Of a stretch of 14,304 nt of DNA, positions 1-6,352 are shown piece after piece (position 1 is the first letter of the stretch; every line of letters begins with the position of its first letter). Location of the stretch: contig JABDEJ010000059.1 of assembly GCA_013287095.1 (NCBI GenBank), forward strand, positions 1 through 14,304, read 5' to 3'. Source of the DNA: Bacteroidota bacterium. Its GTDB lineage: Bacteria; Bacteroidota; Bacteroidia; CAILMK01. A model generated the notes under the pieces. The model did not search any database and was not told the DNA's origin. It worked only from the letters and a program-made list of their open reading frames with translations. A program made the position numbers and the translations under genes.

Positions 1-169
1 TGTAAAGATTTTTGTCGCTGGCATTGTTTTTTTCATAAATATACTTGAATTCGCCAACAGACACCGGTGCGCCACCAATTGTGAAAAGGGTCTGATCATT
101 GGTTTGTGCTGAAGCCTTATATGCGCTGCAAACCAATATAAGCAAGAGAAATATATTGCGTAGTTTCAT
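1..169 (-). CDS. parvulin/SurA-like peptidyl-prolyl isomerase precursor, N-terminal fragment
   Basis: Only the first 56 codons are present; the gene continues past the left edge. It starts at ATG (complement of 167-169). Residues 1 to about 21 form a signal peptide: a basic MKLR start, a hydrophobic LLLILVC core, and probable cleavage after KASA before Q22. The mature start (TLFTIGGAPVSVGEFKYIY, then EKNNAS) resembles the N-terminus of Bacteroidota periplasmic PpiC/SurA-like prolyl isomerases, which commonly read F-T-I-G-x-x-P-V-x-x-x-E-F-x-Y-x-Y-x-K-N. Such proteins assist outer-membrane protein folding in the periplasm. The catalytic parvulin domain is outside the window, so the assignment rests on family resemblance of the N-terminus only. 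It diverges from the potassium channel gene across a 225-base gap that has a TACCTTTG element on the minus strand. Confidence 0.7.
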   Translation of the reverse strand, partial: MKLRNIFLLLILVCSAYKASAQTNDQTLFTIGGAPVSVGEFKYIYEKNNASDKNLY

Positions 170-202
170 GGGTGAATTAAAATGTTTGAAAAAAATTAAG
201 CG

Positions 203-210
203 CAAAGGTA
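203..210 (-). promoter_or_regulatory. Bacteroidota -7 promoter element for the prolyl isomerase gene
   Basis: The minus strand reads TACCTTTG here, an exact match to the TAnnTTTG -7 consensus of Bacteroidota sigma-ABfr promoters, about 34 bases upstream of the ATG. I could not find a clear TTTG -33 partner at the usual spacing, so this is a candidate only. Confidence 0.45.
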
Positions 211-281
211 TATAATCTTTCAATACGTGATTGGGTGGTTTTAAATAGCATGTTACAAGTTTTATTACCTTAAATCATCGT

Positions 282-289
282 TATTTTTG
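282..289 (+). promoter_or_regulatory. candidate -7 element upstream of the Kir channel gene
   Basis: TATTTTTG matches TAnnTTTG about 105 bases before the channel's ATG. A second match (TATTTTTG at 374-381) lies only 13 bases before the ATG. Neither has a convincing -33 TTTG, so which one is used cannot be decided from sequence. The rest of the divergent gap (170-394) shows no further gene or strong hairpin. Confidence 0.3.
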
Positions 290-394
290 CGCACCGACAA
301 TAAAGAAATCTTTCTAAAGCCAGATTGTTTCCGGACTCAATAAGGTGCCAAAACGTGTATTGGCGAATTTTAGTATTTTTGAAGCTACAAAATC

Positions 395-1351
395 ATGAGT
401 TTGAAACATCATAACAATCCCAATGAGTTCCAGGACCTCGGTCTTGGTACACGGACCACTGGCCGGGGAGAGCGTATGCTCAACCAGGACGGCAGTTTCA
501 ATGTGGATCGTAGGGGATTAAAGTATTTTGAGGAAAAAGGCATTTACCATTGGTTGATATCAATGAGGTGGACTCGTTTTGTTTTGCTGCTTTTTAGCGG
601 GTATGTGGTCATTAATTTTATTTTCGCATGCCTTTACATGATCGCAGGTACCAACAATCTTGATGGAATGAAAGCAGTGACTTTTGGGGGGCGTTTTATG
701 GAAGCATTCTTTTTCAGTTCGCAAACGCTGACTACCGTTGGATATGGGAGGTTGAACCCAGCGGGAATGTGGTCAAATATAATTGCTGCACTGGAGTCAC
801 TTGCCGGATTAATGACGTTGGCTCTCGCTACAGGTATCCTCTACGGGCGTTTTTCACGGCCGAGCGCCAAAATATTGTTCAGTCATAATGCTCTCATATC
901 ACCTTACAAAGATATTACGGCTTTAATGTTCCGCATAGCCAATCAGCGCAGCAACCAATTGATAGAATTAGAAGCAAGTATCAGTTTTTCTTTCCTGAAC
1001 AAACACGATAGATCGCATAGGGAATTCAGAAACCTGACCCTTGAACGTTCTAAGATCAATTTTTTCCCTACCACGTGGACTATAGTGCATCCTATTGACG
1101 ATGAAAGCCCTATGAGACATTTTAAGGCCAATGATTTCCTGGATAGTGAGGCTGAGATCATTATCCTTTTAAAAGCATTCGATGATACTTTTTCACAAAC
1201 CGTTTATAATAGATCCTCATATCGTGCGGAAGAAATTATTTTCGGGGCTAAATTCAATATTATTTTCGGGCAAAATGACAAAGGTGTAGTTACAGTTGAC
1301 CTGCACAGGATCAATGAACATGAAATCATTCCGTTGCCGGAATATTCCTAA
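395..1351 (+). CDS. inward rectifier potassium channel (KirBac-type)
   Basis: This 318-residue protein has the layout of a prokaryotic inward-rectifier K+ channel in the inner membrane. An N-terminal region (LLNxDGSFN-like, here MLNQDGSFNV at 28-37, then RRG) is typical of bacterial Kir proteins. It is followed by an amphipathic slide-helix region around 45-57, TM1 at about 60-83, a pore helix, the K+ selectivity filter TVGYG at 114-118, and TM2 at about 127-151 ending in a basic patch (GRFSRPSAK). The remaining roughly 160 residues form the cytoplasmic IRK beta-sandwich domain, with recognisable stretches such as NLTLERSKI, FPTTWTIVHPID and Y-R-A-E-E-I. Length fits KirBac proteins (about 300-340). 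E134 lies near the start of TM2, where KirBac channels often have an acidic residue. Four subunits would form a passive K+ pore; gating by lipids or pH is known in the family but not shown here. It is followed after 10 bases by the glycosyltransferase gene, suggesting co-transcription. Confidence 0.93.
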   Translation: MSLKHHNNPNEFQDLGLGTRTTGRGERMLNQDGSFNVDRRGLKYFEEKGIYHWLISMRWTRFVLLLFSGYVVINFIFACLYMIAGTNNLDGMKAVTFGGRFMEAFFFSSQTLTTVGYGRLNPAGMWSNIIAALESLAGLMTLALATGILYGRFSRPSAKILFSHNALISPYKDITALMFRIANQRSNQLIELEASISFSFLNKHDRSHREFRNLTLERSKINFFPTTWTIVHPIDDESPMRHFKANDFLDSEAEIIILLKAFDDTFSQTVYNRSSYRAEEIIFGAKFNIIFGQNDKGVVTVDLHRINEHEIIPLPEYS

Positions 1352-1361
1352 AGTATAGACT

Positions 1362-2921
1362 TTGAAAAATCCTCTTAAATTCTGGTTTGTGTTGCCGGCC
1401 GTTATTATTACTTTGCTTGCAACACATAAGTATGGACCTGGCATTGACAATGATGGAACTTTTTATTTGCTTTTTGGAGAAACATTAGCAAAACATTTTA
1501 ATCTTTTTCATTACGATGATGCTTTCAAAGGGGTATGGCCTCCCTTTTATCCCATCATAATTGCCTCATTAAAATTTACATCTATTAATATTATTACAGC
1601 TATCGGTATTTTAAATACTGTATTATATGCTGGGACTCTAATGCTTGCTTATTTGAGTATCGATCCGTTTATTTCGAATAAAAAGCTTGTCTCCGCCTAT
1701 ATGATTGTCTTACTTTTATCATTCCCCGTTTTTAGCATATTTACAAAGGTTTTGTCTGATACTTTATTTATTTTTTTGTTCTCAGCTCTTCTTTATTTTA
1801 TCATCCAGTTAGAAATAAAGTATAGCTCATCAATAATGTTTTTGCTTGTTTTATGTATGGCTTTGATTCCGCTTGACCGATACGCAGGCATTTTTTGCAA
1901 CATTGCGGTCATTGGATACCTTCTTCTGAAGCTAAGAGATAACAGGCAAATCCAAAAAAAAATAATTTGGATAAGCATTATTGCTTTTCTTCCTATAATG
2001 CTATGGATGATCCGTAATTATTTTTTTATTCACCACACAACTGGAGTTGTTGCGAAAGTCGATTTGCAAAGGATATTGTTTTTTGGATACAATTCAATGA
2101 ATGAATGGATATTACCTCATATAGTGCCTGCAATTATGCGTAGCATTATTTTTGATGGTTTGGTTTTAGGTTGCTGCATAATTATTTGGAAATGGAGAAA
2201 AATTTTTGATAAGATGCTTTTCATACCGGTCTTTTTTATCGCCTATTCAGTGGCCTTGACCTTGATCTGGAAACCTGAATACATGGAATACAGATATTTA
2301 TCCCCTGCTTTTATACCATTTTTGGCAACTATATTCATCATTTTGGATAAGGTTAATTCCCGCTTTGTCAGGTTATCAATGTTTTTCGCTTTACTTTGTC
2401 TTTTTACCACGCAATTTTTTACAACTGTTTTGTTTATAACCTATCGGTTTTATTTAGGAGGGGGGGGCTTCAATACTAATGAATGGCAAAGTTCGCAAAT
2501 AGCTGGTTATTTAAGAAACAACCGGTTAACGGATACTACATACACCAATGAAATCGGGGCCTGTCAATATTTCAACGATCATTTTGCTACAGGTATCAAA
2601 AATACCGATTTACAACCACCTTTGCCAGAGAACTCCCGTCATGTCTCAAGCAAAGGGAACCTGGTGTTATTTAATAACGGATCCAGGGACATCCTTAACT
2701 TATCCAAATTCAACTTTGGCTCGTTTAATTACATTATTAGGAGCACATTGCGAGATACTGTCAATAAGGATAACGTATTTTTTGGTTTGAGCCAAGAAGA
2801 GTTGTTGAAAAATTTTGCCACCAACAACAATCTTGTTTATACAAAAAGAATCTCGCTGGCAGATGGCAGTATCTACTATTTTACCAAAGTACCCGAAATC
2901 TTTAACAAAAACGTTCAGTGA
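1362..2921 (+). CDS. GT-C/PMT_2-like polytopic membrane glycosyltransferase
   Basis: This 519-residue protein is very hydrophobic over residues 1-365, with roughly nine to ten membrane segments, and ends in a soluble tail of about 150 residues. Near the N-terminus, DNDGTFYL (29-36) is followed by VWPPFYPII (58-66). This acidic loop followed by WPPxYP matches the first extracytoplasmic loop of PMT_2/GT39-type (ArnT-like) glycosyltransferases, which move sugars from polyprenyl-phosphate carriers onto lipid or protein acceptors outside the inner membrane. The substrate cannot be told. The start is TTG at 1362, 10 bases after the channel gene; no in-frame ATG occurs before the first membrane segments, so an unusual start is the best choice. 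Its stop overlaps the next start by 4 bases (GTGA). An uninterrupted run of 8 G at 2460-2467 encodes Gly366-369, just after the last membrane segment; a length change there would truncate the protein within about 15 codons. General class is fairly sure; the exact family is inferred. Confidence 0.72.
   Translation: MKNPLKFWFVLPAVIITLLATHKYGPGIDNDGTFYLLFGETLAKHFNLFHYDDAFKGVWPPFYPIIIASLKFTSINIITAIGILNTVLYAGTLMLAYLSIDPFISNKKLVSAYMIVLLLSFPVFSIFTKVLSDTLFIFLFSALLYFIIQLEIKYSSSIMFLLVLCMALIPLDRYAGIFCNIAVIGYLLLKLRDNRQIQKKIIWISIIAFLPIMLWMIRNYFFIHHTTGVVAKVDLQRILFFGYNSMNEWILPHIVPAIMRSIIFDGLVLGCCIIIWKWRKIFDKMLFIPVFFIAYSVALTLIWKPEYMEYRYLSPAFIPFLATIFIILDKVNSRFVRLSMFFALLCLFTTQFFTTVLFITYRFYLGGGGFNTNEWQSSQIAGYLRNNRLTDTTYTNEIGACQYFNDHFATGIKNTDLQPPLPENSRHVSSKGNLVLFNNGSRDILNLSKFNFGSFNYIIRSTLRDTVNKDNVFFGLSQEELLKNFATNNNLVYTKRISLADGSIYYFTKVPEIFNKNVQ
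2460..2467 (+). repeat. poly-G(8) tract inside the membrane glycosyltransferase gene
   Basis: Eight consecutive G follow GGA, giving codons GGA GGG GGG GGC (Gly366-369). With 9 G the frame meets TAA at 2477-2479; with 7 G it meets TAG at 2500-2502. Either change would remove the C-terminal soluble region while keeping the membrane segments. Mononucleotide tracts of this kind are known slippage sites in surface-modification genes of other bacteria; phase variation here is an inference. Confidence 0.6.
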
Positions 2922-4489
2922 TAAAAAATATAAAGATATCTTTATCACCTGAAGCCGTGTACAATACGCTGCTTTTAATTTTCACTGTCAAAAGTCAGCT
3001 TGGATTGACAGATTATTCTGATTCAGTCAATTTTATTGTACGCAAACGCTCTATTGATGCACGTAGCAGGGAAATAAAGATCAACCTCGAACTTGATGTC
3101 TTTATCGGCGAAACTCCAGTTCCCGGACCGGCCTATCATTTCGATTTTAAAAATGTAGCTTCAAAACCGCCCGTCATTATTGTTGGCGCAGGTCCCGCAG
3201 GATTGTTTGCAGGACTTAAACTTCTGGAATTGGGGCTGAAACCTATTATATTAGAACAGGGCAAAGATGTCCAAAGCCGCCGCCGTGACCTGGCAGCCAT
3301 TAATAAGGACCATATTGTAAACCCCACCTCTAATTATTGCTTTGGTGAAGGAGGGGCAGGAACATATTCGGATGGGAAACTATATACACGGTCCAATAAA
3401 AGAGGTGACATTAAACGTATCCTTGAATTGCTCGTGCTTCACGGGGCTTTAAATGATATTCTGATTGATGCCCATCCCCATATCGGGACAAACAAACTGC
3501 CCAAACTCGTATCTAACATCCGTGAAACCATTTTAGTCCATGGCGGAGAAATTCATTTTGAGACTAAAGTGGATGATCTGATCATTAAGGACAGTGAAAT
3601 AAAGGGCGTTACAAGTAGTAGTTCGACATTCGAAGGTTTAGGAGTCATTCTTGCCACAGGTCACTCTGCAAGGGATATTTTTGAATTACTACATCACAAA
3701 GGAATACATATTGAAGCCAAACCTTTTGCGATGGGTGTCCGCATTGAACATTCCCAGGAATTGATAGACAATATTCAATATCATGGTACTCCTCGCGGCA
3801 AATATCTGCCTCCATCGCCTTATACATTAGCTGCCCAAACCATTTTTGATAAAAAACAAAGGGGCGTTTTCTCATTCTGCATGTGTCCTGGGGGTTTTAT
3901 TGTACCCGCTGCCACAGCTCCCGGCGAAGTGGTTGTAAATGGCATGTCTCCCTCCAAAAGGGACTCCAAATTTGCGAATTCAGGGATTGTAGTTGCGATT
4001 GAAACAGAAGATTTAGCAGCTTACCAAAAGTTTGGTCCTTTGGCTGGGTTGATGATGCAAAAAGAACTCGAGCAAAAAGCCTGTTTGATAGCTGGTTGTA
4101 CCCAATCGGCCCCGGCACAGCGAATGATGGATTTTATGAACGGCAAGGTTTCTTCTACACTTTTAGATACCTCTTATATACCCGGATTAACATCTGTATC
4201 GATGGATGAAGTTTTATCATTTGATTTTGCAACAAGGCTCAGAGAAGGATTCCAGGCTTTCGGACAAAAAATGAAAGGGTATTTAACCAATGAGGCCCAG
4301 ATAGTAGGAGTGGAGAGCCGTACTTCTTCCCCAGTAAGGGTCCCAAGGGATAAAACGAGCCTTGAACATGTGCAAATCAAGAGACTGTTCCCATGCGCTG
4401 AAGGGGCTGGTTATGCAGGGGGTATCGTTTCTGCTGCCATGGATGGTGAGGCTTGTGCGGAAAAATTGGCCGAGATGTATGGAATTTAG
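2918..4489 (+). CDS. FAD-dependent dehydrogenase, COG2509 type
   Basis: This 523-residue predicted cytoplasmic flavoprotein belongs to the uncharacterised 'FAD-dependent dehydrogenase' family. An N-terminal domain (about 1-80, starting IKNIKISLSPE) resembles the family's usual leader region. The Rossmann FAD-binding motif VIIVGAGPAGLFAGLKLLE begins at residue 86, with GxGxxG at 90-95 and an acidic residue ending beta2 (ILEQG). Family blocks follow: FGEGGAGTYSDGKLYTR (142-158), HIGTNKLP (178-185), ATGHSARD, PFAMGVRIEH, FCMCPGGFIVPA, GMSPSKRDS, and the C-terminal flavin-contacting AEGAGYAGGIVSAAMDG. Length matches the family (about 510-530). The reaction and substrate are not established for the family. 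It starts with GTG at 2918; the stop of the glycosyltransferase (TGA 2919-2921) overlaps it, so translation is probably coupled. No strong terminator hairpin was seen after it; the toxin-antitoxin pair follows 65 bases later with its own promoter-like element. Confidence 0.88.
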   Translation: MIKNIKISLSPEAVYNTLLLIFTVKSQLGLTDYSDSVNFIVRKRSIDARSREIKINLELDVFIGETPVPGPAYHFDFKNVASKPPVIIVGAGPAGLFAGLKLLELGLKPIILEQGKDVQSRRRDLAAINKDHIVNPTSNYCFGEGGAGTYSDGKLYTRSNKRGDIKRILELLVLHGALNDILIDAHPHIGTNKLPKLVSNIRETILVHGGEIHFETKVDDLIIKDSEIKGVTSSSSTFEGLGVILATGHSARDIFELLHHKGIHIEAKPFAMGVRIEHSQELIDNIQYHGTPRGKYLPPSPYTLAAQTIFDKKQRGVFSFCMCPGGFIVPAATAPGEVVVNGMSPSKRDSKFANSGIVVAIETEDLAAYQKFGPLAGLMMQKELEQKACLIAGCTQSAPAQRMMDFMNGKVSSTLLDTSYIPGLTSVSMDEVLSFDFATRLREGFQAFGQKMKGYLTNEAQIVGVESRTSSPVRVPRDKTSLEHVQIKRLFPCAEGAGYAGGIVSAAMDGEACAEKLAEMYGI

Positions 4490-4530
4490 CCATATTTTTT
4501 GGCAGCCGATATGAACTTAAAAAAAAATCC

Positions 4531-4538
4531 TATGTTTG
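4531..4538 (+). promoter_or_regulatory. -7 promoter element of the toxin-antitoxin pair
   Basis: TATGTTTG matches TAnnTTTG exactly, 16 bases before the antitoxin ATG, giving a very short leader. A run of 9 A (4520-4528) lies just upstream. No clear -33 TTTG at standard spacing. Confidence 0.45.
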
Positions 4539-4554
4539 AATATAAAATAAGGCC

Positions 4555-4800
4555 ATGACAGTAGCAGCTATAAAAGAAAAAATTCATTTGTTCATAGACA
4601 ATGCCAGCGATGATAAAATCAAAGCCGTGTATTCAATGATAGAAAACGACCTTGACGAGAATACTAGTAATGGATATTCTGAGGAATTTAAAAGGGAATT
4701 AGACCGTCGGATCTTCGAGCATACGAATGGTATTTCAAAGGCTATTACCAGCAAAGAAAGCAAGGAGCGGATAAGGCAAATTTTGAACAGCAGGAAATAA
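4555..4800 (+). CDS. RelB/'addiction module component'-like antitoxin
   Basis: This 81-residue protein is small and charged, with no membrane segment. The N-terminal half (AAIKEKIHLFIDNASDDKI) looks like the short helical dimerisation region of Bacteroidota chromosomal antitoxins. The C-terminal half, EFKRELDRRIFEHTNGISK at 43-61 followed by TSKESKERIRQIL, matches the pattern ELDRRxxxxxxGxSKxxTxxExxxxIR found in the putative addiction module component family that partners ParE/RelE toxins. It would bind and neutralise the toxin encoded next, and such antitoxins usually help repress their own operon. Its stop TAA shares a base with the toxin's ATG (TAATG at 4798-4802), the classic coupled order antitoxin then toxin. 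No separate DNA-binding domain is recognisable, so autoregulation is uncertain. Confidence 0.8.
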   Translation: MTVAAIKEKIHLFIDNASDDKIKAVYSMIENDLDENTSNGYSEEFKRELDRRIFEHTNGISKAITSKESKERIRQILNSRK

Positions 4801-5099
4801 TGGCTTTTAAGTATTTCCTCCGCCCTCAAGCTCAAGATGAGTTTGAAGAGTCGTTGCTTTGGTACTTAGATAGAAGTATTTCTACCTCAGAAAACTTTAT
4901 CAATCAATTAGAAAACACTTTTGATCGCCTTTGTAAGAATCCATTTCTCGGGAAATGCACCTATCGAAATTTTTACGAGATAAAGATCAAGAAATTTCCT
5001 TTTAATGTTGTTTATTTCATCGAAGAAGCTAACAATCAAATTGTTATTGTTTCGATATTCCATGATAAGCGAAACCCTGAGAGAAAGTTTAAGGAATGA
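4800..5099 (+). CDS. ParE/RelE-superfamily toxin
   Basis: This 99-residue basic protein has the ParE_toxin outline: an N-terminal helical stretch with AQDEFEESLLWY (11-22), a second helix FINQLENTFDRLCKNPFLG (33-51), then beta strands with YEIKIKKFPFNVVYFIEE and the C-terminal IVIVSIFHDKRNP. The WY, NP, FPF-V-Y and (I/F)-x-H-x-x-R-x-P positions are those conserved in ParE-like toxins of Bacteroidota. ParE toxins poison DNA gyrase and RelE toxins cleave mRNA at the ribosome. The FHDKRNP ending fits the ParE-type branch, but the target cannot be settled from sequence. Length is usual for the family and the gene appears intact. It is translated from an ATG overlapping the antitoxin stop. Confidence 0.85.
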   Translation: MAFKYFLRPQAQDEFEESLLWYLDRSISTSENFINQLENTFDRLCKNPFLGKCTYRNFYEIKIKKFPFNVVYFIEEANNQIVIVSIFHDKRNPERKFKE

Positions 5100-5143
5100 C
5101 ATCTTAAATGTTTGCAGATGAGGTTTAAATAGAGTTGAATCGT

Positions 5144-5557
5144 ATGCACATAAAGAATATTAATCTAATACTTATCGTTTCGATTATTTTATTGTGCAAT
5201 AAGGCTTTTTGTCAAGATACTTTGAAGGTTGCAGATGTTCTAAACTACACTTTTAGTAAAAAAATATCTTTGCAAATTGACCAAAAAGATGTAATAGTCT
5301 TTAAAACCCGGAGAATGTTCTCCAAAAAGGAGCCCCAAAGATTCTATATTCCATTTGATACTCTAAAAGTGGGCCAAACAATAAATATCAAAATTAGGTC
5401 TTCAGGCTTTCTTGGAATTGGTTGTGAAACTCAATTACTATCAATAAAATATGAGGGAAAAGACCACATTCTGGATTTATTTAGAGACTTAACAAAACCA
5501 AAAGGTCAACGATTTATTTATTTTTGGGCGACTCAGTGGCCTCTCATTATTGATTAA
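5144..5557 (+). CDS. small secreted protein of unknown function
   Basis: This 137-residue protein is not one I recognise. I chose the ATG at 5144 rather than an in-frame TTG three codons earlier because it places a proper signal peptide at the start: MHIKN, then a hydrophobic run LILIVSIILL, and likely cleavage after NKAFC before QDT, the Ala/Cys-then-Gln style common in Bacteroidota exported proteins. The Cys positions do not make a good lipobox. The mature part (about 114 residues) is rich in alternating hydrophobic and polar residues (VIVFKTRRMF, FYIPFDTLKVGQTINIKI, TQLLSIKYEG), suggesting a small beta-rich fold. It ends in FIYFWATQWPLIID and has no second membrane helix. It lies 44 bases after the toxin gene, on the same strand, and could be read through from it, but nothing suggests it belongs to the toxin-antitoxin function. 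Confidence 0.65.
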   Translation: MHIKNINLILIVSIILLCNKAFCQDTLKVADVLNYTFSKKISLQIDQKDVIVFKTRRMFSKKEPQRFYIPFDTLKVGQTINIKIRSSGFLGIGCETQLLSIKYEGKDHILDLFRDLTKPKGQRFIYFWATQWPLIID

Positions 5558-5659
5558 CTTTTGAGATTTATTTCTTTAGTAAAAAATCTTCTAAGTTCGA
5601 TTGTACCATTCTGGCAAGGATAAATGGTTATTATCACTTCAATTTCAGGCCATTCTTTG

Positions 5660-5667
5660 TACCTTTG
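5660..5667 (+). promoter_or_regulatory. -7 promoter element upstream of the SlyD-type isomerase
   Basis: TACCTTTG, an exact TAnnTTTG match, lies 59 bases before the ATG at 5727. The -33 box is not clear. The gap 5558-5726 otherwise holds only a weak imperfect AT-rich hairpin (AGATTT near 5565, AAATCT near 5585) that might end the upstream transcript. Confidence 0.45.
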
Positions 5668-5726
5668 AAGGCAAATCCGATTTTGAATGACACAAAACCG
5701 GTTCTAACAAATTAAATCAATTACCT

Positions 5727-6215
5727 ATGTCAGAAAGCATTCAAAATGGAAAAGTAGTATCGTTTTCATATATCCTGAGGGATGAAGACGGAAACATCAT
5801 TGAACAAACCCAGCCGGGCCAGGAAATGGAATATCTTCATGGCAACCAGAACATCATTCCGGGTCTTGAAAAAGAATTGAACGGCATGAAAGTGGGAGAG
5901 ATGAAGAACGTAAAAGTAAAAGCAAAAGATGCCTACGGTGAATTTAATGATGAACTGATCTTTAAAGTGCCGATGGCCAATTTCCCTAAGGAACAAAATA
6001 TAGAAGTTGGGATGGAATTCCAATCAAGTAATGAAGATGGCAGCCTTATGATCATCACTGTAAAGGAAATAGATGGAGACAATGCAATTGTTGACGCCAA
6101 TCACCCTATGGCAGGTTTGAACCTTGAATTCGATGTAACTATAAAAAATGTTCGTACAGCCACTTCACAGGAACTTCAACATGGACACGTACATAGCCAT
6201 GGGCACGACCACTAA
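5727..6215 (+). CDS. slyD: SlyD-type FKBP peptidyl-prolyl cis-trans isomerase
   Basis: This 162-residue cytoplasmic protein combines prolyl isomerase and chaperone domains. The FKBP half-domain opens with NGKVVSFSYILRDEDGNII (7-25) and YLHGNQNIIPGLEKEL (36-51), whose HG-x-x-x-(I/L)-(I/V)-PGLE block is the FKBP active-site signature. KDAYGE (67-72) then leads into the inserted flap (IF, chaperone) domain, with VPMANFP, EVGMEF and IVDANHPMAG; the last matches the conserved DxNHPLAG of SlyD proteins. The chain returns to the FKBP fold at LNLEFDVTIKNV. The tail is HGHVHSHGHDH, six histidines in 11 residues, a shortened version of the metal-binding tail known to bind nickel or zinc in E. coli SlyD. 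No signal peptide is present. Metal binding is inferred from composition. It is separated from ettA by 137 bases of repeat-rich DNA. Confidence 0.92.
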   Translation: MSESIQNGKVVSFSYILRDEDGNIIEQTQPGQEMEYLHGNQNIIPGLEKELNGMKVGEMKNVKVKAKDAYGEFNDELIFKVPMANFPKEQNIEVGMEFQSSNEDGSLMIITVKEIDGDNAIVDANHPMAGLNLEFDVTIKNVRTATSQELQHGHVHSHGHDH

Positions 6216-6246
6216 GGAGTGCGAAGTACGGAGAGCGAAAAGAAAT

Positions 6247-6346
6247 GATCAATTATCAATGACCAATAAAAAGATTAGGAAATGATTCCGCAATCTCGTT
6301 TGCGAAAGCCAATTCCCAAATCCTCAAATTTTCAAATTCCCAAATT
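6247..6346. repeat. octamer tandem-repeat tracts in the slyD-ettA gap
   Basis: Two tracts with an 8-base period occupy this gap. At 6247-6270 the units are GATCAATT, ATCAATGA, CCAATAAA. At 6307-6346 they are AGCCAATT, CCCAAATC, CTCAAATT, TTCAAATT, CCCAAATT, ending 6 bases before the ettA ATG. GATTAGGAAAT (6273-6283) can pair imperfectly (9 of 11) with AATTCCCAAATC (6312-6322), enclosing a small CGCAA/TTGCG hairpin (6289-6293 with 6300-6304). I did not recognise a promoter consensus inside the gap. Confidence 0.6.
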
Positions 6347-6352
6347 AAAAAG

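Noticed and set aside
1954..1962. Run of 9 A in the membrane glycosyltransferase gene as a programmed frameshift site
   Set aside because: The protein frame continues normally through it with sensible membrane segments, and A runs are frequent in AT-rich DNA; no alternative downstream frame looks coding.
2548..2790. Alternative plus-strand frame after the poly-G tract as a second product
   Set aside because: A 7-G shift would enter this frame but meets TAG at 2500-2502 before it, so no fusion is made, and the translated sequence shows no recognisable domain.
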